The notes under the pieces are model-generated. The model saw only the letters and a program-made list of their open reading frames with translations, made no database searches and was not told the origin of the DNA. A DNA stretch of 64,000 bases from assembly GCA_905182235.1 (NCBI GenBank), contig CAJJAM010000016.1, positions 1 through 64,000 of the forward strand. The letters run 5' to 3'. The stretch comes from SAR86 cluster bacterium SAR86B. GTDB taxonomy: Bacteria > Pseudomonadota > Gammaproteobacteria > Magnimaribacterales > Magnimaribacteraceae. Below, in pieces: positions 19,288 to 29,007 of this stretch (position 1 is its first letter; the number at the start of each line of letters is the position of its first letter). Both the position numbers and the translations under genes were made by a program.

Positions 19288-20919
19288 TTAACCGCCTGAA
19301 TGTAAGAAACTTTTTCCTCTTATGTGATCAGAAATCTTTTCTGCCATCATAATGGTAGGGGCATTTGTGTTGCCGCCTATCAACGTTGGCATTAATGAAG
19401 CATCAACAACCCGTAAACCACTTAGACCATGCACCTGTCCATGTTCATTGGTTACGGACATGTCATCAGAACCCATCTTACAAGTTCCTATTGGGTGGTA
19501 TAAAGTTTCACCAGTTTCTCTTATCCATTGATCCAACTCTTGATCATCATCTATGTTGACATCCAATCCCGGCTTGAGCTGATCGCCCCTGTATTCGTCA
19601 AAAGCTTCTTGCATAAACACCCTTCGTGTTTCACGAAAACCATTTCGCGTATCAATTAAATCTTGTTCTTCAGACAAGTAATTTGGAAACATGAGAGGCG
19701 CATCCTTTGCATTGGAACTTTTTAAAGTTAAATGCCCTCTGCTTTGGGGTCTGCACGCATAAACTATAGAAGAAAATCCATGCTCTGTTGGTATGTCTGC
19801 CCTTCCATGAACATCAGGGACCGCTATAGAAACATAATGTATTTGCATGTCTGGAATCTCTTTGTCCGGATGAGACTTAATAAAAGCCCCTCCTGCTGTC
19901 GGAGGATTCGCTGCATCTCCGGTGCCCAATAATAAATATTGAATTCCCGCCAACGCAGTTCTGAACATTGTGGCCGATCTGTGCAAAGTCACTGGTTTAG
20001 TCGAAGCAAATTGACTCACTACGCCTATATGATCTTGTAAATTCTTTCCAACTCCTTTTAATTCATGATTCATTTGAATTCCATGAGGGACAATATCTTC
20101 AGCATCTCCAACACCGCTTCTCATTAGAATTTGAGGAGAGTTTACTGCGCCTGCAGATAAAATAACTTCTTTGTTTGCTTTGCAAACAACCTTCTTTCCT
20201 TTGATTATATATTCAACTCCCACCGCTTTTTTGCCCTCAAAAATAACCTTGTCTACTGTTAGATTTGTTTCTGTAAATAAATTTTTTCTTTTTAAAACCG
20301 GATGCAGGTATGCCCTAGCTGAACTACAACGCTTAGAGCCCTTAATGGTATGTTCGTAACGAGAGAAACCTTCCTGTTGTTTGCCGTTAAAGTCTGGGGT
20401 TAATGGAAACCCAGCCTGTTGTCCGGCTTCAATAAATTTATCAAGTAATAAATCATCCGTTGTATCTGACTTCTTAACAGACAGCGGTCCTTCAAATCCA
20501 TGATAATCAGAATCGCCTTCACCTTGAAAATTTTCTGCCCTTTTGAAATAAGGCAGCACATCATCATAAGACCACCCTGGATTTCCCAGTTGGCGCCACT
20601 GATCATAATCCGAAGCATGTCCTCTTATATAGACCATCGCATTTATTGAAGATGAACCTCCCCACCCTTTGCCTCTTGGCCAATACATTTTTCTTCTGGA
20701 TGTTGTTTCTTCTGGTTCAGTTTCAAATCCAAAATTTTGTTTATTGGCTTCAGGTACTATTTGAGAATAGCCAGAAGGCATGTGAATAAACATACTTGAG
20801 TCCTTACCTCCTGCTTCAATGAGAAGAACACTATTATCATCATCTTCCGATAACTTATTAGCCAAAACGCATCCCGCACTACCCGCGCCAACTATTACAT
20901 AATCAAATTCTCTATCCAT
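19288..20919 (-). CDS. GMC-family FAD oxidoreductase (choline dehydrogenase-like)
   Basis: DYVIVGAGSAGCVLANKLSED, WPRGKGWGGSSSINAMVYIRG, HPIGTCKMGSD, VDASLMPTLIGGNTNAPTIMMAEK. Confidence 0.93.
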   Translation of the reverse strand: MDREFDYVIVGAGSAGCVLANKLSEDDDNSVLLIEAGGKDSSMFIHMPSGYSQIVPEANKQNFGFETEPEETTSRRKMYWPRGKGWGGSSSINAMVYIRGHASDYDQWRQLGNPGWSYDDVLPYFKRAENFQGEGDSDYHGFEGPLSVKKSDTTDDLLLDKFIEAGQQAGFPLTPDFNGKQQEGFSRYEHTIKGSKRCSSARAYLHPVLKRKNLFTETNLTVDKVIFEGKKAVGVEYIIKGKKVVCKANKEVILSAGAVNSPQILMRSGVGDAEDIVPHGIQMNHELKGVGKNLQDHIGVVSQFASTKPVTLHRSATMFRTALAGIQYLLLGTGDAANPPTAGGAFIKSHPDKEIPDMQIHYVSIAVPDVHGRADIPTEHGFSSIVYACRPQSRGHLTLKSSNAKDAPLMFPNYLSEEQDLIDTRNGFRETRRVFMQEAFDEYRGDQLKPGLDVNIDDDQELDQWIRETGETLYHPIGTCKMGSDDMSVTNEHGQVHGLSGLRVVDASLMPTLIGGNTNAPTIMMAEKISDHIRGKSFLHSGG

Positions 20920-21057
20920 AACGCTTCCTTACTCTCTTATTTCTACCCATAACAAACAAACTTCTAGCCTCTTAATATCTACCAAAAACCTTGCCATTGC
21001 CTGCTCCTTGTACAAAAACTGTGTATTGGTCTTTAAAATTATTTGAAGTCATTGTCT

Positions 21058-21966
21058 TTATATAGACATTACTACCCACAAAGAAACAGGAATAACAGTG
21101 CACCAGATGCCTAGCGCGAGGAGTAAAGGCTTAATTGTTATGTTCTTTAAAGAATCTTTATCAATTTGTGTTCCTATGCAGAATAAACCTGCTAAAAGAA
21201 ATGTTTTATTGAGCATTTTTAAGAAATACAGAACTTCTTCAGACGGATTGAGAGTTGTATTTAAAGCTACAGCTAGAACAAAGAAAATGATAAAAATAGG
21301 TAATGCCGATCCTTGCTTTTCTGACTTAAAATACAAAGCTGATAAAAAGACCAAAGGAACTATCCATAACGTTCTTAACAACTTTAGTGTGGCTGCTACT
21401 TCCACTGCATCAAATCCAACTACAGAAGCTGCTCCAACAACTGAAGCAGTATCATGAATTGCAAGTGCTGCCCAAGTACCAAACTGCTCTTGGTTTAAGT
21501 TCAACCATTCACCTATTAAAGGAAAAGTTATTACAGCAATGGCATTGAGTAAAAATACTATACTTAGTGTTGTAGTTAAATCTTCAGGCTTAGCTTTGAT
21601 TGCAGGGGCCACAGCAGCCATAGCAGTTCCGCCACATATAGCAGTTCCTGAGGCAAGTAAATAAGCTTGTTTCTTTTCAACGCCTAATAGCTTTCCTAAG
21701 AAGATAGCGGCTAAGAAAGTAGTAGCAACAAACAAGGAGATCCAGGGCATATAAGTACCATTCAATTCAACGACGGTGCGCAGACTAATACTTCCCCCCA
21801 AAAAAACTATACCTGTCTGGAGTAGTTTTGAACCTATTCTCTTGGTAAAGAATTTAGAAGGAAACTTAGGGACATAAGTTAAAGAAATTCCTAACAATAG
21901 TGCAATAGCAGCATGTCCGCTCAACAAGGCGATACTTAATAGAATGGCTGCGAATATATAAAACAT
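21058..21966 (-). CDS. YeiH-family putative sulfate exporter (UPF0324-like membrane protein)
   Basis: Multi-TM; LLQTGIVFLGGSISLRTV, SGTAICGGTAMAAVAPAIKA, ALAIHDTASVVGAASVVG. Start set to the ATG at 21966, since the track start falls inside the tRNA. Confidence 0.85.
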   Translation of the reverse strand: MFYIFAAILLSIALLSGHAAIALLLGISLTYVPKFPSKFFTKRIGSKLLQTGIVFLGGSISLRTVVELNGTYMPWISLFVATTFLAAIFLGKLLGVEKKQAYLLASGTAICGGTAMAAVAPAIKAKPEDLTTTLSIVFLLNAIAVITFPLIGEWLNLNQEQFGTWAALAIHDTASVVGAASVVGFDAVEVAATLKLLRTLWIVPLVFLSALYFKSEKQGSALPIFIIFFVLAVALNTTLNPSEEVLYFLKMLNKTFLLAGLFCIGTQIDKDSLKNITIKPLLLALGIWCTVIPVSLWVVMSI

Positions 21967-21974
21967 TAAGAATC

Positions 21975-22051
21975 TGGTGGGCCCGGAAGGACTCGAACCT
22001 TCGACCAATGGATTATGAGTCCACTGCTCTAACCAACTGAGCTACAGGCCC
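21975..22051 (-). tRNA. tRNA with CAT anticodon (Met or lysidine-modified Ile2)
   Basis: Reverse complement GGGCCTGTAGCTCAGTTGGTTAGAGCAGTGGACTCATAATCCATTGGTCGAAGGTTCGAGTCCTTCCGGGCCCACCA; acceptor GGGCCTG/CGGGCCC, loop CTCATAA, encoded CCA. Confidence 0.93.
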
Positions 22052-22096
22052 TAAAAAAACCTAATTAAACAATGACTGAGTCCTGCTAGCAATAAC

Positions 22097-23953
22097 TTAT
22101 TCGTCCAAAAACCCTTTAAGGTGAGAAGAGCGAGTTGGATGCCTTAGTTTTCTTAAAGCTTTTGCCTCTATTTGTCTAATTCTTTCTCTCGTAACATCAA
22201 ACTGTTTTCCTACCTCTTCAAGGGTGTGGTCAGTGTTCATACCGATGCCAAACCTCATCCTTAAAACTTTTGCTTCTCTGGCAGTTAAACTACCAAGAAT
22301 ATCATCAGTAGCATCTGTTAGATTATCATTAGTTGCAGTTTCATCTGGGGAGCTTATGTTGGTGTCTTCTATAAAATCGCCTAATGTTGTATCTTCTTCA
22401 TCACCTATTGGGGTTTCCGTTGAGATTGGTTCTTTGGCTATTTTAAGAACACGCCTTACTTTATCTTCTGGTAACTCCATTCTTATGCCTAGCTCTTCAG
22501 GTGTTGGTTCTCTACCCATTTCCTGAACCATTTGTCTGGAAACTCTGTTCAGCTTATTAATAGTTTCTATCATGTGAACTGGTATACGAATAGTTCGAGC
22601 CTGGTCAGCAATAGACCTAGTGATGGCTTGTCTTATCCACCAAGTTGCATAAGTTGAAAACTTATAACCTCTTCTGTATTCAAATTTATCCACGGCCTTC
22701 ATTAAGCCGATATTGCCTTCTTGAATTAGATCCAAGAACTGCAATCCACGATTTGTATATTTCTTAGCAATTGATATAACCAAACGAAGGTTGGCTTCAA
22801 CCATGTCTTTCTTTGCTCTTCTTATTTTAGCTTCGCCAATAGACATTTTTCTATTAATGTCCTTTATATCAGCAACATCAAGTTCTACAATTCTTTCAAG
22901 CTTTGCTAGCTTATTTTGTAATCGAACAATTTCCGGTAAATTTTCTCTGGTTTGTGCTGCCCAAGGTTTTCTAGATCTGGCAATACTTTCTGCCCATGAA
23001 CTATCTGATTCATTACCCGAAAAGCTATTAATAAATTCCTTACGAGGCATCTTTCCTCTTTTTACTAGGATGGTAAAAATAAACTTTTCACTCTCTCTTA
23101 TTATGTCTAAAGCATCTCTTGCAGGGTTGGCAATTTTTTCAAATTGAGTAGGAGATAGTTTTATAAACTTAAATATTTCACCTAACTTCTCTTGCTCGGC
23201 AAGAGCTTTCTTTGATTTTCTTGTTTTATCGCAGGCTTTCTCAGTTTTATTGTATTGCCTCTTAAGTGCGCTAAATCTTTTTTTGACTTCAACTGGATCT
23301 GGTCCTGTTTGTTCTTCTTCATCAGAATCTTCTTTTTCTTTTTTCTGCGCCATTGCTGGGGGTGGTATTCCTTCTTCAATATCCATGAACCCAACCATTA
23401 CTTCAGATAACCTCTTTTCTTCTGCAACCACTAACTGGTAGTCATCTAATATGCGGTTTACGATTCCTGGATAAAAACAACAAGCAGATAACAGCTCTCT
23501 GGCACCTTCTTCTATTCTCTTCGCAATAGCAATCTCACCTTCACGAGTAAGAAGGTCCACTGTCCCCATCTCTCTCATGTAAAGACGTACAGGATCTGTT
23601 GTTCTTCCTACTTCTGATTCAACAGTTGTTAATGTTGTTCTTGTATCGGCGATTGTCTCTGGAGCAGCATCAGAGTTATCTTCGCCCGTTCCAGAAGTCG
23701 TCTCTATGACTTCAATGCCAATATCTATTAACATTTGAATAGTCTCTTCAACTTGATCAGGATCAGAGATGTCCTCTGGTAACATTGCGTTAATGTCTTG
23801 GTAAGTCAAGAAGCCTTGATCTTTTCCTTTATCAAGAAGTTCGGTAAGACCAGATGTTTCTAGGTCTTCTTCACTTATAGATTTTTCCTCCACTTCAGGA
23901 GAAGCTTCGATTACTTTTTCTTCGGTAACTATTTTTTTAGATTTTTTTGCCAT
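22097..23953 (-). CDS. rpoD: RNA polymerase sigma factor RpoD (sigma-70)
   Basis: [85 protein letters not shown]. Confidence 0.98.
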   Translation of the reverse strand: MAKKSKKIVTEEKVIEASPEVEEKSISEEDLETSGLTELLDKGKDQGFLTYQDINAMLPEDISDPDQVEETIQMLIDIGIEVIETTSGTGEDNSDAAPETIADTRTTLTTVESEVGRTTDPVRLYMREMGTVDLLTREGEIAIAKRIEEGARELLSACCFYPGIVNRILDDYQLVVAEEKRLSEVMVGFMDIEEGIPPPAMAQKKEKEDSDEEEQTGPDPVEVKKRFSALKRQYNKTEKACDKTRKSKKALAEQEKLGEIFKFIKLSPTQFEKIANPARDALDIIRESEKFIFTILVKRGKMPRKEFINSFSGNESDSSWAESIARSRKPWAAQTRENLPEIVRLQNKLAKLERIVELDVADIKDINRKMSIGEAKIRRAKKDMVEANLRLVISIAKKYTNRGLQFLDLIQEGNIGLMKAVDKFEYRRGYKFSTYATWWIRQAITRSIADQARTIRIPVHMIETINKLNRVSRQMVQEMGREPTPEELGIRMELPEDKVRRVLKIAKEPISTETPIGDEEDTTLGDFIEDTNISSPDETATNDNLTDATDDILGSLTAREAKVLRMRFGIGMNTDHTLEEVGKQFDVTRERIRQIEAKALRKLRHPTRSSHLKGFLDE

Positions 23954-23966
23954 ATCAATTTTAAAA

Positions 23967-23980
23967 CGTCGGGCATTATA
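23967..23980 (-). promoter_or_regulatory. putative rpoD promoter -10 with GC-rich discriminator
   Basis: Minus strand TATAAT-GCCCGACG just upstream of the rpoD start; no clear -35. Confidence 0.4.
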
Positions 23981-24028
23981 TTAGTTTTTAGACCTAAGCG
24001 CTCTATATTATGAATAATAATCATGAAG

Positions 24029-25861
24029 TTATAGGTTTCTGTTAGCTTTACTGAGACTTCTTAGTAAAAGTCTGTCTTCTTCTTGCAGGCTTTCTAAGCT
24101 TGATAAAAGGTGTTGCTGCAACTCAAAAGTCTCATCTTCACTTAATTTTCCAGAAGATAAGACTAATTTTAAATCATTTATCCGTGCCTTAGAATTTGAT
24201 TTCTTTAAGAGATCTAAACAATCACAAAAATAAAGAAGAGCATTCTTTTCCTCTAATGCAGGAGTTGTTGCTAGCAAAGTACCTATAAATGAAGATGAAT
24301 CTGACCTTAGGGAGCTTAAAAGGTCTGTGATTGTGCTATTTGGGTTTGAAGAAAAGAACTCAGCTACTTCAATTAGCAGGTTTGTTTCAGGCTGATCCAA
24401 TTCTCTTAACCAAGCCATGTCCTCAAGCTCACTGATAAGACCAGGATAGAATATCAATGCTGAAAGAGCTTTTGAGCCAAGACCCGATTGTTCAAATACT
24501 CTCTCCTGTTGCTCGTTATTAATATCTTCAGCAGATAATGCAGACCGTCTTTTTTGATACGTTTTGGTTATATTGTGAGTTTGTATGTCTTCTTTCTTTA
24601 AACCAGTGACCTTGGAGACTTCTTCTTCCAGCAGTTTCTTAATCGAGCTTTCTGGCATAGACATCAAAAGTTGCATGGCTCTGGAAGCTAAAGACGCTTT
24701 CTTTTCCAGCGAGGTGACACCAACCGCCTCTGCTAAGCGTTGAATGAAGTATTGTGACAGCAACAGTGAACTTTCCGACCTGCTTCTAAATTCTTCTTTA
24801 GATTCCTTCTCAAGCAAGCTGGCAGGATCTTCGCCTTCGGGTAAAAATAAGAAGCGTATCTCCGTTCCATCTCCTACCACCGGTAAAACATTTTTTAAAG
24901 CTCCCCAAGCAGCACCTCTTCCAGCATCATCTCCGTCAAAACAAAAAGTAATTTCATTGACTAATTGAAGTAATTTTTGAACATGGAATCTATTGGTAGC
25001 AATACCCAGTGTAGCAACAGCATTGTTTATCTTATTTTCCGACATCGCCACAGCATCCATGTATCCTTCAACAACGTAGATATCTTTCAAGTCTCTTCTG
25101 TTTTCTAATGACTCGAAGAGCCCATACAGTTCTTTTCCTTTTTGAAACACGGGCGTATCGCCTGTGTTTAAGTACTTTGGTTGATCCTCAGGACTCATTA
25201 CACGACCTCCAAAGCCAACCACCCTGCCCTTACGATCTCTTATAGGAAAAATTAATCTGTCTCTAAACACATCGTAAAGACCTCCATCTTTATTTTTCTT
25301 AACAAGACCGGCTTTTATTAAAACTGTTTCATCAAAATTTTGTTTTTTAAGCTCATCACTTAAAGTATTCCATGAATTGGGGGCATAACCAATAGCATAT
25401 CTTCTGCATGTTTCGCCAGAAATTTTACGTTCATCCTTCAGATAATCCCTGACGTGTTGAGCGTCATTTTTATTTGCAAGAACAGATTCATAAAAGGCAG
25501 CAGAAGCTTCTAAAGCTTTAAAAATTGGCTCTCTTTCGTCTTTATGATTCCTTGCATTTTCATAAGGAACTTCTAAACCTGCTTTTGAGGCAAGTGCTTC
25601 TACTGACTCAACAAAATCAAAACCTTGGTGTGCCTGCAGGAAACTAATTACATTGCCGGTCGCACGACATTTAAAACAATAATAAAACTGCTTTTGTTCG
25701 CTGACACTAAAAGAAGGATTATTGCCGTCATCGCAAAAGGGGCAAATACCCCAATGATCCTTTCCTTTTTTCTTTAAGGGCATATAACTGTCTATCAGCG
25801 AAACTATTTCACTTACGTCAACTATTTCTCTAACAAAATCTGAAGGTATTGATCCTGCCAC
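24029..25861 (-). CDS. dnaG: DNA primase
   Basis: FCDDGNNPSFSVSEQKQFYYCFKC zinc region, VVGFGGRVM, YVVEGYMDAVAM, FCFDGDDAGRGAA. GTG start overlaps the ruvX stop by 1 nt. Confidence 0.96.
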   Translation of the reverse strand: MAGSIPSDFVREIVDVSEIVSLIDSYMPLKKKGKDHWGICPFCDDGNNPSFSVSEQKQFYYCFKCRATGNVISFLQAHQGFDFVESVEALASKAGLEVPYENARNHKDEREPIFKALEASAAFYESVLANKNDAQHVRDYLKDERKISGETCRRYAIGYAPNSWNTLSDELKKQNFDETVLIKAGLVKKNKDGGLYDVFRDRLIFPIRDRKGRVVGFGGRVMSPEDQPKYLNTGDTPVFQKGKELYGLFESLENRRDLKDIYVVEGYMDAVAMSENKINNAVATLGIATNRFHVQKLLQLVNEITFCFDGDDAGRGAAWGALKNVLPVVGDGTEIRFLFLPEGEDPASLLEKESKEEFRSRSESSLLLSQYFIQRLAEAVGVTSLEKKASLASRAMQLLMSMPESSIKKLLEEEVSKVTGLKKEDIQTHNITKTYQKRRSALSAEDINNEQQERVFEQSGLGSKALSALIFYPGLISELEDMAWLRELDQPETNLLIEVAEFFSSNPNSTITDLLSSLRSDSSSFIGTLLATTPALEEKNALLYFCDCLDLLKKSNSKARINDLKLVLSSGKLSEDETFELQQHLLSSLESLQEEDRLLLRSLSKANRNL

Positions 25862-26286
25862 TAGCTTGCCCTTCTAAACCAATCTTCAAGAATAATTTGT
25901 GCAGATAAACTGTGTTTGTCTGCAGAAGATTCCTTAAATTCCGTTCCTTTCATTTTTAATCTTTCCGTGGCTTCTCTTGTTGACAGTCTTTCATCCATTA
26001 ATTCAAAAGGCACGTCGTATCTTGAACTTATTTTAGAAGCAAAATTATCACTTTGTATCTTTATTTTACTAACAGAACCATCCATATTTAAAGGATCACC
26101 AACTACGAAGAGGCTTGGCTTCCAATCTTTAACAATTGTATCTAATTCTAACCACCTAGGCTGTCCATCATCAGCTTTAATTGAATAAAAAGTGTGAGCA
26201 GTTCTAGTCACTTCTTGCCCTATAGCAAGTCCTATATTGCGCAAGCCAAAATCAAAAGCCATAACAATCCTGGGGGAGTCTCTCAC
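25861..26286 (-). CDS. ruvX: Holliday junction resolvase-like RuvX/YqgF
   Basis: RIVMAFDFGLRNIGLAIGQ, VVGDPLNMDGS, DERLSTREA. Preferred GTG start at 26286 forms a GTGA overlap with gshB; track start 26313 is TTG. Confidence 0.9.
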   Translation of the reverse strand: MRDSPRIVMAFDFGLRNIGLAIGQEVTRTAHTFYSIKADDGQPRWLELDTIVKDWKPSLFVVGDPLNMDGSVSKIKIQSDNFASKISSRYDVPFELMDERLSTREATERLKMKGTEFKESSADKHSLSAQIILEDWFRRAS

Positions 26287-27230
26287 CCTTGATTCACTAT
26301 ATTTTCTACACAATCCATTAATTTTCTTGATACCTCAATATCACATAAACTCTTATATTCTCTAAAGCAAGTTGGGCTTGTAACATTAATTTCTGTTAAA
26401 TAATCTCCAATTACATCGAGACCTACCAGAACCAAGCCAAGCTCTTTTAATTTTGGTCCTACTTGAGAACAAATCCACAAGTCTCGCTCTGTCAAAGATT
26501 TTGCAATTGCAGTTGCTCCAGCGGCCAGATTTCCTCTCAACTCACCTTTTGCAGGGACTCTTGCAATAGCAGCACCCATTGGTTCTCCATTGATCATCAA
26601 TATCCTCTTATCTCCTTCCACAATCTCTGGTATATACCTCTGAATCATAACTTTACTCTTGTAAAAAGAGGTTATTGTTTCTAGCACTACTGCAATGTTG
26701 GGGTCATTCTCTCTTAACCTAAAAATAGAAGAACCACCCATACCATCAAGCGGCTTAATAACAGTATCTTTGTTTATTTGAATGAAATCTCTTAACAAGA
26801 ATTGGTCGCTGGCAACTAAAAATGGAGTACAACATTCAGGAAATTCAGTGGCAAAAACTTTTTCATTACAATCCCTTAAGCTTCTTGGTCTATTTATTAC
26901 ACTCACCCCATCTTTTTCTGCGGCTTCAAGAACATAGGTGTTGTAAATATAATCAGAATCAAAGGGCGGATCTTGCCTCATCATTATTACGTCTAAATTA
27001 GAAAGTTTCTTAGCTGAAATTTCCTCAAGATGAAACCACTTATCAGCATTATTAAATACCTTGATCTCATTCATTAAGGCATGAGACCCTTCTTCGTTTA
27101 TGTACAACGACGAGGGTTCAATGTAAAAGAGTTCATGTCCTCTCTCCTGAGCTTCAATCATAATGTCTAACGAGCTATCTTTTTTAAAATTGATAGCTTC
27201 AATCGGATCCATAACCACGCCAAATTTCAT
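26283..27230 (-). CDS. gshB: glutathione synthetase
   Basis: MKFGVVMDPIEAINFKKDSS, MRQDPPFDSDYIYNTYVLE, VIKPLDGMGGSSIFRL, LVGLDVIGDYLTEINVTSPTC. Confidence 0.96.
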   Translation of the reverse strand: MKFGVVMDPIEAINFKKDSSLDIMIEAQERGHELFYIEPSSLYINEEGSHALMNEIKVFNNADKWFHLEEISAKKLSNLDVIMMRQDPPFDSDYIYNTYVLEAAEKDGVSVINRPRSLRDCNEKVFATEFPECCTPFLVASDQFLLRDFIQINKDTVIKPLDGMGGSSIFRLRENDPNIAVVLETITSFYKSKVMIQRYIPEIVEGDKRILMINGEPMGAAIARVPAKGELRGNLAAGATAIAKSLTERDLWICSQVGPKLKELGLVLVGLDVIGDYLTEINVTSPTCFREYKSLCDIEVSRKLMDCVENIVNQG

Positions 27231-27267
27231 TTTTTAATTCCTAATCTATAAATCATTATAAGTCTTT

Positions 27268-28017
27268 TTAAAATTCCCCAGCTAATGTTCTTATTGTACT
27301 GAGAGCAGATATCACTGCTGTTTCTGCCCTTAAGATTCTGCTGCCCATTGAGACAGGAATGTAATCTTCTTTAATTAGGCTTTCTATCTCACTTGAAGAG
27401 AAATCACCTTCCGGGCCAATTGCCAATGTCACTGAATTTTTAAATTCTATATCAGATATTTTAACTTCTGCGCCAGGGTATAAAACAATTTTATGATCTG
27501 ACCGCAGTTCATCTGACCAGTCTCTAAGAGCAACAGGATTATTTATTTTAGGTAACCAATTTTGACCACATTGTTCACAAGCACCCTGAGCTATGACTTG
27601 CCATTTTTGTCTTTTTTTGTCGTAAGATTCTTTATTAAGCTTTGCAGTAGATCTTTCGGTTATTAAAGGTGTAATAAAATCTACACCTAACTCTGTGGCC
27701 TTTTGAATAGATAAGTTAAATGGGTCTGGTTTGATTAAGGCCTGCCCAAGATTGATTGATATTCCTTGCCGTGCAGAAAAAGATATTTTACCCACAATTA
27801 AAATGGTTACTTCGGAAGGTTTTATAGAAAGTATCTTTGCCAGGCATGAAGTGCCCTTTCCATCGAAGACCTCTATCTCGTCTCCTTCCTTCTTTCTTAA
27901 AACTCTCACTAAATGGTGAGCTGAACTAGCACCTAAAACTACAACAGCACCTGGGCTATAATCTTCATCAAGATAGTTTCGTGTTAAGTTCATAAATGTA
28001 ATAAGTCTGAAGAACAT
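27268..28017 (-). CDS. rsmE: 16S rRNA (uracil1498-N3)-methyltransferase
   Basis: AHHLVRVLRKKEGDEIEVFDGKG, QKATELGVDFITPL, LAIGPEGDFSSSE, SMGSRILRAETA. True start may be MNLTRN at 27993. Confidence 0.93.
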   Translation of the reverse strand: MFFRLITFMNLTRNYLDEDYSPGAVVVLGASSAHHLVRVLRKKEGDEIEVFDGKGTSCLAKILSIKPSEVTILIVGKISFSARQGISINLGQALIKPDPFNLSIQKATELGVDFITPLITERSTAKLNKESYDKKRQKWQVIAQGACEQCGQNWLPKINNPVALRDWSDELRSDHKIVLYPGAEVKISDIEFKNSVTLAIGPEGDFSSSEIESLIKEDYIPVSMGSRILRAETAVISALSTIRTLAGEF

Positions 28018-28047
28018 ATCTTACAACAAGAATCTTAATAGGAGATT

Positions 28048-28623
28048 ATGATGTCAAAAAATGATGAAATAAATATTTACTTAGTGCGTCACGGAGAGGC
28101 AGGAAAATCTTGGGATGAAGATCGTGACCCAGGATTAAGTGATAAAGGCAAAGAACAATCAAGAAAACTTGTATCGCGACTGAATGATGATTTTGCACTT
28201 TTAAATTTTAAAGCCATTTCTAGTCCGCTTGCGAGGGCACAAGAAACTGCCATACCACTCCAAGAGAAACATGGTTTTGATATTGAAATCTGTAAAACTT
28301 TTGCTGAAATACCATCTCCTGGCATAGAGATGTCACAAAGAAGTGCCTGGTTAAAAGAAATGTTCAAAGTAAAAGTTGGTGATCTGGAAAGTCCGCAACA
28401 AAAATGGAGAAGTTCTATTGTCCACTCAATCCAAGACCTACGGGAGGACACTATTATCTTCTCACACTTCATGGTTATTAACTGCGTGGTGGGTTGGATA
28501 AATAATTTTGATAATTTAGTTGGATTTTATCCTGATAATTGTTCCATTACTAAAATTCTTAACCACAATGGAAAATTAGAATTAACACAAGTAGGAAATG
28601 AATTATCAACCGTTGTCCAATAA
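28048..28623 (+). CDS. phosphohistidine phosphatase SixA-like / histidine phosphatase family
   Basis: IYLVRHGEAGKSWDEDRDPGLSDKGKEQ, ISSPLARAQETA. Confidence 0.85.
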   Translation: MMSKNDEINIYLVRHGEAGKSWDEDRDPGLSDKGKEQSRKLVSRLNDDFALLNFKAISSPLARAQETAIPLQEKHGFDIEICKTFAEIPSPGIEMSQRSAWLKEMFKVKVGDLESPQQKWRSSIVHSIQDLREDTIIFSHFMVINCVVGWINNFDNLVGFYPDNCSITKILNHNGKLELTQVGNELSTVVQ

Positions 28624-28730
28624 CCTAAAAAATAAATAGGCAATTAACCGGAATTCTCTTGAAAGAATTCTTAGGATAAGTATTATTCACAACTCTAAAA
28701 CAAATTTTCATCTGACTAAAAATTAAACAC

Positions 28731-28994
28731 ATGGCAAAGAAAGACATCAAAAAATTTAACGGCGAAGGAAGGCAGTTAAGTTCTCAAGTCTCAAAAAGCA
28801 TGCGTAAATATTTTAAAGAACTTGAAGGTGAAAAAGCCAAAGATCTCTACAGCATGGTCTTAAAGGAAGTTGAACTTCCACTACTTCAGATTGTTATGGA
28901 ACAATGTAAGGACAACCAAACCCAAGCAAGTCAAATATTAGGGCTTAACAGAGGTACTCTTCGGAATAAGCTTAAAGAATATAAATTACTATAA
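28731..28994 (+). CDS. fis: Fis-family nucleoid/transcription factor
   Basis: VELPLLQIVMEQCKDNQTQASQILGLNRGTLRNKLKEYKLL C-terminal Fis HTH. Confidence 0.93.
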   Translation: MAKKDIKKFNGEGRQLSSQVSKSMRKYFKELEGEKAKDLYSMVLKEVELPLLQIVMEQCKDNQTQASQILGLNRGTLRNKLKEYKLL

Positions 28995-29007
28995 ATATTT
29001 ATAATTA

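Noticed and set aside
11972-22051. Possible genomic island bounded by tRNA-Lys and tRNA-CAT
   Set aside because: No integrase, no att-like direct repeats noticed, no mobility genes; both tRNAs are intact and inside ordinary gene runs.
22224-23441. ORFs antisense to rpoD (22224-22526, 22791-23147, 23250-23441)
   Set aside because: They lie entirely opposite a well-supported rpoD, have low-complexity Ser/Leu-rich translations and no recognisable domain; typical reverse-frame shadows.
28089-28472. 127-aa minus ORF opposite the SixA-like gene
   Set aside because: Antisense shadow; Ser/Cys-rich translation without family resemblance.
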